Part shown: positions 1-4,771 of the stretch, piece by piece
Layout: each line of letters opens with the position of its first letter
Numbering within the stretch: the stretch's first letter is position 1
Assembly (NCBI GenBank): GCA_934662925.1
Contig: CAKUKL010000071.1
Coordinates: 1 to 7,274, forward strand
Length of the DNA stretch: 7,274 nucleotides
Direction: 5' to 3'
Source of the DNA: an uncultured Oscillospiraceae bacterium
GTDB taxonomy: Bacteria > Bacillota > Clostridia > Oscillospirales > Oscillospiraceae
Translations under genes and position numbers: made by a program
Notes under the pieces: generated by a model
Told to the model about the DNA's origin: nothing
The model's input: only the letters and a program-made list of their open reading frames with translations
Database searches by the model: none

Positions 1-139
1 TCTCCGGCGTCTGGGAGGGGCTGGCGGTGACGTCCGGCGAGGGGGAAGTGCTGGGGGTCTCGGCCTGATCGGGGGCGCCGCAGGCGGCGAGGGACAGGAC
101 CATGGTCAGCGCCAGAGCGGCGGCAAGCAGCTTTTTCAT
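1..139 (-). CDS. Lipoprotein, N-terminal part only (runs off the left edge)
   Basis: The first 46 codons of a secreted lipoprotein lie here; the rest is outside the window. Residues 1-19 form a classic type II signal peptide: MKK at the N-terminus, an Ala/Leu-rich hydrophobic core, then the lipobox L17-A18-A19-C20, with Cys20 as the expected lipidated residue. After the cysteine comes a low-complexity Thr/Ser/Pro/Glu linker (about residues 24-46), typical of a tether between membrane anchor and folded domain. The ATG start is fixed by a strong AAGGAGGAA ribosome binding site at 146-154. The gene is co-directional with the lipoprotein gene ending at 250, 110 bp upstream, and I see no convincing terminator between them, so co-transcription is possible. 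The functional domain is not visible. It could be a solute-binding protein or a relative of the neighbouring lipoprotein; the sequence does not decide. Confidence 0.85.
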   Translation of the reverse strand, partial: MKKLLAAALALTMVLSLAACGAPDQAETPSTSPSPDVTASPSQTPE

Positions 140-249
140 AATGGGTTCCTCCTTAAATCATAAGCGTTGTATCAAAAGGTGTGTAGATGTCAGATCATTT
201 CCGGACTGTCCCATTAGACGTAAGTATGGGGCAAAAGGTTCCCGGCGCT

Positions 250-1500
250 TCAGTCCCGGAGCCGGGGAAGGCGGAGCAGGTCGTTCCCGGCAAGGTCAGT
301 GACGCGGTAGCTGGTGTCGTCAGCGAAAACAAGGCGGTCGCCGTACTGGGCGGCGGAGCCGTAGACGGTGGTAGCGATGGTATTGCCGTCCCGGTCCAGA
401 ATGTGGACGGGGGGCCACTCGGAGCCGGTCCAGAGAACGGCGGTCAGAAGGGAGTCGTCCGTGTCGCTGAGGAAGGAAAGATCGGAGCGCTGGCGGGTGA
501 AGATCACATTGCCGTCCAGATCGGTGACGGTATAGGCGGCTTCGCTGTTGGAGGTCCGGAACAGCACCCGGTCGCCCCGGATCTCCACATAATAGCAGGG
601 GATGCCGGTGATGGTGTGGATGGTGCCGTCGGCAGTGTGGATGGTGAGGGTGGGATCCTCCCACTTGTACCAGAATTCGTCGTCGGGGTAGTCAGGTTCG
701 CTGGACTCGCTGACATAGGTGAAGTATCCAGCCGGGGCCGTGTCCAGCAGGGTGCCGTCCCGGAGGTCGAGGTAGACGGCGGTGGAACGGCCGTCCTCCA
801 GATAGCCGGTGACGTGGCGCAGGTACGGGCCGTCCACCCACGGGGATGTCTCGTCGGAAATGCCGGGGAGGGGGTTGTCTTCGGCGGCGAAGCGGAAGCG
901 CTCCGTCATGTCCCAGTTCAGCATGACAAGGCTGCCGTCCCGCTCCAGCATGAGGGCGCCGTACTGGGAGCAGCTGATGAACCGGGTGTAGATCTGGCCG
1001 GTGTACCACGAGCCGTCCCGGGGGGCGAAGCCCATAAGGTCCGTCAGGGTGCCGTCGGCCCAGGCGCCGCTCCCCGTGCGGAGAAGGTAAAGGCCGGTGT
1101 CCATCCAGCGGTCGTCGAGATAGCAGCGGACGGGGCCGATATAAGCGAAGGACGGGGCGGTGACGATGACGCCGTTACGGTCGGCAAGGCCGTAGGTGAA
1201 GGGCAGGCCGCCGCCCATGTAGTCGCAGGCTTCGCCGCCGATGTAGGGAATCAGCTCGCCGTAATCTGGGGAGGGGACGAGGTCGGCGGGGTCTTCGTCG
1301 TACCAGCGGTTGGAGATATAGGGTGCGGGCGGCTCCGGCTCCGGGAGCACGTCCCAGTGGGCGGCCACGGAGGGCGCGGGCTCCGGCTCTGAGACGGCGG
1401 GGTCAGGCTCCGGCGTGGAAACGGCGGGAGAAGAGGCCGCGGGGGCCTTGCAGCCCGCCAGCAGGAGCAGGGCCAGCGCGAGGGTCGCGGGGCGCTTCAT
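250..1500 (-). CDS. Secreted lipoprotein with repeated D-x-x-G strand motifs (propeller-like, function unknown)
   Basis: This is a 416-aa lipoprotein I cannot assign to a named family. Residues 1-16 are a signal peptide (MKRPAT, then an Ala/Leu core) ending in the lipobox L14-A15-G16-C17. Residues 18-60 are a Pro/Glu/Ser/Ala linker. The remainder is rich in Tyr, Trp and Asp and carries recurring short motifs with an acidic or Asn residue before Gly followed by a hydrophobic strand: ADRNGVIV (106-113), ERDGSLVML (186-194), and near the C-terminus TDLDGNVIF, DRDGNTIAT and TDLAGNDLL. This pattern resembles WG-repeat or other beta-propeller lipoproteins; that fold is inference. A longer frame begins at 1533, but the ATG at 1500 is preferred because AGAAAGG (1510-1516) sits 9 nt upstream and the signal peptide starts there. 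It has its own promoter at 1552-1580. A sensor, adhesion or ligand-binding role outside the membrane is plausible but unproven. Confidence 0.9.
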   Translation of the reverse strand: MKRPATLALALLLLAGCKAPAASSPAVSTPEPDPAVSEPEPAPSVAAHWDVLPEPEPPAPYISNRWYDEDPADLVPSPDYGELIPYIGGEACDYMGGGLPFTYGLADRNGVIVTAPSFAYIGPVRCYLDDRWMDTGLYLLRTGSGAWADGTLTDLMGFAPRDGSWYTGQIYTRFISCSQYGALMLERDGSLVMLNWDMTERFRFAAEDNPLPGISDETSPWVDGPYLRHVTGYLEDGRSTAVYLDLRDGTLLDTAPAGYFTYVSESSEPDYPDDEFWYKWEDPTLTIHTADGTIHTITGIPCYYVEIRGDRVLFRTSNSEAAYTVTDLDGNVIFTRQRSDLSFLSDTDDSLLTAVLWTGSEWPPVHILDRDGNTIATTVYGSAAQYGDRLVFADDTSYRVTDLAGNDLLRLPRLRD

Positions 1501-1551
1501 GGCGGTCATCCTTTCTGTGGAGCGTCGGTTCAAAGGCTGTCCACGATACCC

Positions 1552-1580
1552 ACTATAACGGAGCGGAGAGGAAAAGTCTA
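1552..1580 (-). promoter_or_regulatory. Sigma-A-type promoter of the 416-aa lipoprotein gene
   Basis: On the minus strand, -35 TAGACT (1575-1580, 4/6 match) and -10 TATAGT (1552-1557, 5/6 match) are separated by exactly 17 bp. Transcription would start near 1545, giving a leader of about 45 nt that contains the AGAAAGG ribosome binding site of the gene starting at 1500. Confidence 0.6.
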
Positions 1581-1586
1581 TCCCGG

Positions 1587-1606
1587 AACGGCTACAAAAC
1601 GGCTAC
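1587..1606 (-). promoter_or_regulatory. Tandem 9-bp motif at 11-bp period, candidate operator
   Basis: The motif GTAGCCGTT (minus strand) occurs twice, at 1587-1595 and 1598-1606, starting 11 bp apart, which is about one helical turn. The nearer copy ends 6 bp upstream of the -35 box at 1575-1580. Direct repeats at 11-bp spacing next to a -35 box are the usual arrangement for OmpR/PhoB-family response regulators. The assignment to such a regulator is inference; the repeats and spacing are seen directly. Confidence 0.4.
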
Positions 1607-1742
1607 GGGATGGGAACAAATGGTTTCAAAAAGTTACAGCGTTCCCGGAAATGGTACGGCCGCAAGGGAAAGCGGAGACAAAGTACTGAAAAGGTGCAAC
1701 AGGAGCGTTTTTTCTGCCCGGCCCTTAGCCGAGCACAGTCGA

Positions 1743-1811
1743 TTTTCTTTCGCCGCTGGGGCGGCGGAACGCTGCAAGGCTTTGCGGTACACGCAAAACG
1801 CCCTCCGGCAT
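1743..1811. repeat. Direct repeat, copy 1 (69 bp)
   Basis: This segment begins TTTTCTTTC and ends CCGGCAT. It matches 1916-1983 in the same orientation at about 57 of 69 aligned positions by hand alignment, including shared blocks GGCGGAACGC, GCAAGGCTTT and ACGCAAAACGCCC minus small changes. Its right end corresponds to one arm of the terminator at 1967-2001, but here no complementary arm follows. Confidence 0.75.
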
Positions 1812-1815
1812 CGTC

Positions 1816-1877
1816 GCAGTCCCTGACACCAAGTTCCGTTTCCCGCAGGCGGAAAACTTCACCCGTGTCAGGACTGC
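1816..1877. repeat. Long bulged inverted repeat (62 nt)
   Basis: GCAGTCC-CTGACAC (1816-1829) pairs with GTGTCAGGACTGC (1865-1877) to give a 13-bp stem with one bulged C. The interior can pair further (AAGTT with AACTT, and CCGC with GCGG around 1831-1859), so the whole 62 nt can fold into one long imperfect hairpin on either strand. It lies between the two direct-repeat copies. No T-tract follows on either strand, so it is not an obvious terminator. Confidence 0.65.
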
Positions 1878-1882
1878 TCCTC

Positions 1883-1910
1883 TCCCCACAAGGCGACAGC
1901 CTTGTGGGGA
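1883..1910. repeat. Perfect 12-bp inverted repeat with GACA loop
   Basis: TCCCCACAAGGC (1883-1894), loop GACA (1895-1898), GCCTTGTGGGGA (1899-1910): a perfect 12-bp stem. On the plus strand a run of five T begins 5 bases after the stem (1915-1919), so it could terminate plus-strand transcription, but no plus-strand gene ends nearby. It is more simply read as part of the repeat block. Confidence 0.7.
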
Positions 1911-1915
1911 CCCCT

Positions 1916-1983
1916 TTTTCTTTCACCGCTGGGCTGGCGGAACGCCGCAAGGCTTTTCGCATACGCAAAACGCCCCTTGGCAT
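1916..1983. repeat. Direct repeat, copy 2 (68 bp), running into the terminator
   Basis: Second, diverged copy of the 1743-1811 repeat in the same orientation (TTTTCTTTC at the left, TTGGCAT at the right). The last 16 bases fall inside the terminator hairpin of the HPr-like gene, so the repeat unit includes one arm and the T-tract of that terminator. Confidence 0.75.
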
Positions 1984-2001
1984 AACTGCCAAGGGGCGTT
2001 T
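1967..2001 (-). terminator. Intrinsic terminator of the HPr-like gene
   Basis: On the minus strand AAACGCCCCTTGGC (2001-1988), a 6-nt loop (1987-1982) and GCCAAGGGGCGTTT (1981-1968) form a perfect 14-bp stem ending in TTTT. It begins 34 nt after the stop codon at 2036. The stem is nearly symmetric with A/T ends, so it may also act on plus-strand transcription. Confidence 0.85.
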
Positions 2002-2035
2002 GAACATATTTGTCGATTCGGGTGCGGGCGCTGGC

Positions 2036-2251
2036 TTACAGCTTCTCGAACTCCTTGCCGACCTCCTCGGACTCGGTGACGATCTTCACCGGCTCGGAGA
2101 AGTCCAGAGTGAACAGGTTGATGAAGGACTTGGCGTCCACCATGATGGAGTCGTCCATGGAGTGGAGATACACATCCTCGGCAACAGAGCAGGCGATGCG
2201 CTGGAGCTTCTGCAGCTCGGACACGTCATTGAACTTTTTCACGATGATCAT
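2036..2251 (-). CDS. HPr-fold protein lacking the active-site histidine
   Basis: This is a 71-aa protein, slightly shorter than PTS phosphocarrier HPr (about 85-88 aa). The C-terminal half aligns by eye with HPr: VDAKSFINLFTL (38-49) corresponds to the V-[ND]-A-K-S-I-M-G-[VL]-M-[ST]-L segment, followed by PVKIVTESEE and a final helix ending KEFEKL. Ser42 sits where Gram-positive HPr carries the HPrK-phosphorylated Ser46. The N-terminal half has no G-L-H-A-R-P-A motif; the only histidine is His30, in a different place, so PEP-dependent phosphotransfer through His15 is not expected. The family is therefore HPr-like, with a regulatory or structural role possible. The start is secure: GGAGGTGA (2258-2265) lies 6 nt upstream. 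It has a candidate promoter at 2285-2313 and a strong terminator at 1967-2001, so it appears to be a single-gene transcript, though it lies 122 bp downstream of htpG on the same strand. Confidence 0.85.
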   Translation of the reverse strand: MIIVKKFNDVSELQKLQRIACSVAEDVYLHSMDDSIMVDAKSFINLFTLDFSEPVKIVTESEEVGKEFEKL

Positions 2252-2284
2252 CGGGTATCACCTCCGTGTACAATCTATGCTTTA

Positions 2285-2313
2285 ATGATAACAGGGTATT
2301 TTTGAATACGCAA
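2285..2313 (-). promoter_or_regulatory. Candidate extended -10 promoter of the HPr-like gene
   Basis: On the minus strand, -35 TTGCGT (2308-2313, 3/6) and -10 TATCAT (2285-2290, 5/6) are 17 bp apart, and TG precedes the -10 box with one intervening base, an extended -10 that can compensate for a weak -35. The start would be near 2278, leaving a leader of about 27 nt that carries the ribosome binding site. The region is clearly more A/T-rich than the flanking genes. Confidence 0.5.
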
Positions 2314-2373
2314 GGTGCAATTTGGACAAAAGTAATACTGCCGGTAGTGCGGGCCGCAGAAAGTCGCCGAAGG

Positions 2374-4278
2374 TCAGCCCATGAGGGAGCAGACCAGCTC
2401 GGTATAGGCGGCGGGATCGGGGATGGGCAGGCCGGCGATGAGCAGCGCCTGATGATACAGGATCTGGACGTACTTGGCGGCCCTGTCCTTGTCGCCGGCG
2501 TCCAGCGCGGACTTCAGGGCGGCGAAGGCCGGGGCGGAGGCGTTCAGCTCCAGCACCTTTTCCGCCTTCATGCCGGAAGCGCCCTCTACCTTATTGAAAT
2601 ACTTCTCCATCTCGATGCTCATGGGGCCGTCGGCGGTGAGCACCACGGGGGCGGACTTCAGGATCCTGGAGATGCGGGCCTCCTTGACGGCGTCGCCCAG
2701 AGTCTCCTTGACGAAGTCCAGAACGGGCTTGCTCTCCTCGGCCTGCTTCTCCTGCGCGGCCTTTTCCTCGTCGGTCTCGGGCAGGGCGTCGGGATCGGAG
2801 ACGGACTTGAACTTCTTGCCGTCCACCTCGGCCAGCACCTGCATGACGAACTCGTCCACCTCCTCGGTGAGGTAGAGGATCTCGTAGCCCCGGTCGGCGA
2901 TGTGCTCGGTCTGGGGCAGTTTGGACGCCTGATCGGCGGAGTCGGCGCAGACGTAGTAGATATACTCCTGGCCCTCGGCCATGCGGGAGATGTACTCGGC
3001 AAGGCTGACGAGCTTGTTCTCCTTGGAACTCTGGAACAGCAGCAGGTCACGGAGCAGGTCCTTCTTGGCGCCGTACTGGTCCACCACGCCGTACTTGACC
3101 TGACGGCCGAAGGCGTCCCAGAATTTCTCGTACTTCTCCCGGTCGTCCTTCATCATCTTGAGCAGCTCGTTCTTGATCTTCTTTTCCAGCGCGGCGGCGA
3201 TGATGGTGAGCTGACGGGTGTGCTGGAGCATCTCACGGGAGATGTTCAGCGAGAAGTCGGGGGAGTCCACCACGCCCTTGACAAAGCGGAAGCAGTCGGG
3301 CAGCAGGTCGGCGCACTTGTCCATGATGAGCACGCCGGAGGAGTAGAGCTGAAGGCCCTTTTCATACTCCCGGGTGTAGAAGTCGAAGGGGGTGCGGGCG
3401 GGGATGAAGAGCATGGCCTTGAAGGTGACGGTGCCCTCGGAGGAGGTGGTGATGGTGGCGAGGGGCGGCTCCCAGTCGCCGAACTTGTCGCGGTAGAACT
3501 GGTTGTACTCATCCTGCGTCACCTTGGAGCGGGGACGCTGCCACAGGGGGACCATGGAGTTGACGGTCTTTTCCTCGGTGACGGTCTCCCACTCGGGCTT
3601 GTAGTCGTCGCCGGCGTCGGCGGGCTTTTCCTTCATGCGGTAGTCCTCCACCATCATGCGGATGGGGTGGCGGATATAGTCGGAATACTTGCGGATCAGT
3701 TCCTGAAGCTGGCTGGTCTCCAGATACTGGCTGTACTTGTCGTCATCGGTGTCAGCCTTGATCTCCATGATGACGTCGGTGCCCCAGCCGTCCTTCTCGC
3801 AGGGGGTGACGGTGTAGCCGTCCACGCCGGAGGACTCCCACTTGTACGCCTGCTCCGCGCCGTAGCGCTTGGTGACGACGGTGACCTTGTCGGCCACCAT
3901 GAAGGCGGAGTAGAAGCCCACGCCGAACTGGCCGATGATGTCGGTATCCTTCTTGTCGCCCATGTCCTGCTTGAACTGGAGGGAGCCGCTCCTGGCGATG
4001 ACGCCCAGATTCTTCTCCAGTTCCTCCTCCGTCATGCCCACGCCGTTGTCGGACACGGTGAGGGTGCGGGCGGCCTTGTCAGGGGTGACGGTGATCTTGA
4101 AGTCGCTGCGCTTGACCTTGACGGTATCGTCCGTCAGGGAGAGATAGGCCAGCTTGTCGATGGCGTCGCTGGCGTTGGAGATGATCTCCCGGAGGAAGAT
4201 CTCCTTGTGGGTGTAGATGGAGTTGATCATCAGATCCATCAGCCGCTTGGACTCCGCTTTGAATTGTTTCTTTGCCAT
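2374..4278 (-). CDS. htpG: Molecular chaperone HtpG (bacterial Hsp90)
   Basis: HtpG is a cytosolic ATP-dependent dimeric chaperone that remodels client proteins with DnaK. The 634-aa product has the normal length (E. coli 624). The N-terminal GHKL ATPase domain (about 1-220) shows E31 and N35 in the helix LREIISNASDA (29-39), the ATP-lid motif D77-N-G-V-G-M82, and IGQFGVGFYSAF from residue 115. The middle domain follows to about 490, and the C-terminal dimerisation domain ends at LMG; there is no eukaryotic MEEVD tail. An in-frame GTG at 4290 adds four residues, but the ATG at 4278 is preferred: AGAGGTG (4288-4294) lies 9 nt upstream and the product then starts MAKKQFKAE, as in homologues. 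The gene has its own promoter and a perfect CIRCE operator, implying HrcA heat-shock control. I see no clear terminator after the stop, so read-through into the HPr-like gene is possible. Confidence 0.98.
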   Translation of the reverse strand: MAKKQFKAESKRLMDLMINSIYTHKEIFLREIISNASDAIDKLAYLSLTDDTVKVKRSDFKITVTPDKAARTLTVSDNGVGMTEEELEKNLGVIARSGSLQFKQDMGDKKDTDIIGQFGVGFYSAFMVADKVTVVTKRYGAEQAYKWESSGVDGYTVTPCEKDGWGTDVIMEIKADTDDDKYSQYLETSQLQELIRKYSDYIRHPIRMMVEDYRMKEKPADAGDDYKPEWETVTEEKTVNSMVPLWQRPRSKVTQDEYNQFYRDKFGDWEPPLATITTSSEGTVTFKAMLFIPARTPFDFYTREYEKGLQLYSSGVLIMDKCADLLPDCFRFVKGVVDSPDFSLNISREMLQHTRQLTIIAAALEKKIKNELLKMMKDDREKYEKFWDAFGRQVKYGVVDQYGAKKDLLRDLLLFQSSKENKLVSLAEYISRMAEGQEYIYYVCADSADQASKLPQTEHIADRGYEILYLTEEVDEFVMQVLAEVDGKKFKSVSDPDALPETDEEKAAQEKQAEESKPVLDFVKETLGDAVKEARISRILKSAPVVLTADGPMSIEMEKYFNKVEGASGMKAEKVLELNASAPAFAALKSALDAGDKDRAAKYVQILYHQALLIAGLPIPDPAAYTELVCSLMG

Positions 4279-4323
4279 AATGAGACACACCTCTTGTATA
4301 TGAAAAATTGTTGTAAACGGATT

Positions 4324-4350
4324 TTAGCACTCGCTTGTTCTGAGTGCTAA
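4324..4350 (-). promoter_or_regulatory. CIRCE element (HrcA operator) of htpG
   Basis: TTAGCACTC (4324-4332), a 9-nt spacer (4333-4341) and GAGTGCTAA (4342-4350) match the CIRCE consensus TTAGCACTC-N9-GAGTGCTAA at every position. It starts 4 bp downstream of the -10 box and covers the predicted transcription start near 4348, the normal location for repression by HrcA. It also lies in the 5' leader of the mRNA. Confidence 0.95.
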
Positions 4351-4354
4351 TGGT

Positions 4355-4383
4355 ACTATAATACGATTTGCGGGGTTTTGCAA
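4355..4383 (-). promoter_or_regulatory. Sigma-A-type promoter of htpG
   Basis: On the minus strand, -35 TTGCAA (4378-4383, 4/6) and -10 TATAGT (4355-4360, 5/6) with a 17-bp spacer. The start near 4348 gives a leader of about 70 nt before the ATG at 4278. CIRCE lies just downstream and an 8-bp inverted repeat overlaps the -35 box. Confidence 0.75.
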
Positions 4384-4397
4384 GAGACTTTGCAAAA
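4376..4397. promoter_or_regulatory. 8-bp inverted repeat overlapping the htpG -35 box
   Basis: TTTTGCAA (4376-4383), 6-bp spacer (4384-4389), TTGCAAAA (4390-4397): a perfect 8-bp inverted repeat with half-site starts 14 bp apart. One arm contains the whole -35 hexamer of htpG. It has the shape of a dimeric repressor site. It does not match the CtsR heptad repeat or any other operator I recognise. Confidence 0.4.
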
Positions 4398-4516
4398 AGT
4401 TCACAGTTTGGACGGGATTTCCCGCGAAAAAACGGCATGAGAGGGGCCGGAAGGGGCAATGATAGAGGCAGGGTGCGCGGCACGGCGGAAAGAATGGGCG
4501 GGCGGAAAATTTTCGG

Positions 4517-4545
4517 TTGCCTTTACATATCCGGGGTGTTATAAT
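4517..4545 (+). promoter_or_regulatory. Sigma-A-type promoter of murA
   Basis: TTGCCT (4517-4522, 4/6) and a consensus TATAAT (4540-4545) are 17 bp apart, with TG one base before the -10 box (extended -10). The start is expected near 4552, about 220 nt upstream of the murA start codon. It is divergent from the htpG promoter, with about 130 bp between the two -35 boxes. That interval holds the inverted repeat at 4376-4397 and a small CGGGA/TCCCG palindrome (4413-4424), but no gene. Confidence 0.8.
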
Positions 4546-4551
4546 GTTATT

Positions 4552-4771
4552 TGCTAAAATCAGCCGTATTGCGGACAGACGTGAAAGTGCATGAGGAAAT
4601 GTCCGGAAAAACGGTGGGAAATGTGCATAATTTCCAGCGGCGCGGCGAATAAGCTCCGGTGCGGAAGCGCGCCGCCGGGTTTCATAGAGAAAATTTATAG
4701 AGAAAAGATCATGCCGCCTTCGGGCGTTTCAACACACCGGCCAGGCCGGGAGGATAACAAGAGGTGCGACC
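4552..4771 (+). promoter_or_regulatory. Long structured 5' leader of murA
   Basis: The predicted transcript carries about 220 nt of leader with consecutive pairings: (a) CCGT/ACGG (4564-4567 with 4611-4614) enclosing CGGACA/TGTCCG (4572-4577 with 4600-4605); (b) GGAAAT/ATTTCC (4617-4622 with 4630-4635), 7-nt loop; (c) GCGGCGCG/CGCGCCGC (4637-4644 with 4668-4675), enclosing a small TCCG-GTG-CGGA hairpin and followed by GGGTTT; (d) CGCC-TTCG-GGCG (4715-4726), a UUCG tetraloop followed by TTT; (e) CCGG-CCAGG-CCGG (4737-4749) just before the ribosome binding site. I recognise no known riboswitch class. The stems are seen in the sequence; a regulatory role is inference. Confidence 0.5.
4684..4706 (+). 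repeat. Short tandem repeat in the murA leader
   Basis: ATAGAGAAAA occurs at 4684-4693 and again at 4697-4706 (13-nt period), forming an A-rich, probably single-stranded stretch between leader hairpins (c) and (d). Confidence 0.5.

Larger units (their letters stand above)
1501..2035. other. Gene-free, hairpin- and repeat-rich intergenic region
   Basis: These 535 bases separate two minus-strand genes, and I find no credible protein gene in them. The right-to-left order is: terminator of the HPr-like gene (1967-2001), a direct repeat copy (1916-1983), a 12-bp perfect hairpin (1883-1910), a 62-nt bulged hairpin (1816-1877), a second repeat copy (1743-1811), a small hairpin CCCGGC/GCCGAG (1717-1733, 6 bp with one G-U on the minus-strand RNA), a stretch without clear signals (about 1607-1716), then the operator-like motif and promoter of the lipoprotein gene. 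Within repeat copy 1 there is also CGCCGC-TGGG-GCGGCG (1751-1766). Several frames stay open through the region on both strands, but they run through the hairpins and lack ribosome binding sites. Confidence 0.7.

Noticed and set aside
157..162. TATGAT as a -10 box for the left-edge lipoprotein gene
   Set aside because: The resulting start would fall inside its own ribosome binding site, and no reasonable -35 box lies 17 bp upstream.
187..1392. 401-aa plus-strand open frame opposite the lipoprotein gene
   Set aside because: Gly/Val/Ala-rich antisense translation. The minus-strand frame has a signal peptide, lipobox, ribosome binding site and promoter.
1883..1919. Hairpin plus T-run as a plus-strand terminator
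   Set aside because: No plus-strand gene lies upstream; all genes left of 4278 are on the minus strand. I kept it as an inverted repeat only.
1743..1983. CRISPR-like array
   Set aside because: There are only two diverged copies of 68-69 bp, with a structured 104-bp gap and no regular spacers.
1603..2007. 134-aa minus-strand open frame in the repeat block
   Set aside because: It reads through the terminator, both direct repeats and the hairpins, has no good ribosome binding site and is Arg/Lys/Cys-rich without domain character. Such frames are expected wherever this repeat stays open by chance.
1610..2305. 231-aa plus-strand open frame
   Set aside because: Its first half is the repeat block and its second half is antisense to the HPr-like gene. 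No ribosome binding site or conserved motif is visible.
2266..4350. 694-aa plus-strand open frame opposite htpG
   Set aside because: It is the antisense of htpG, rich in Gly, Val, Leu and His as expected from a GC-rich reverse frame. It lacks a ribosome binding site and any recognisable domain, and it runs through the CIRCE site.
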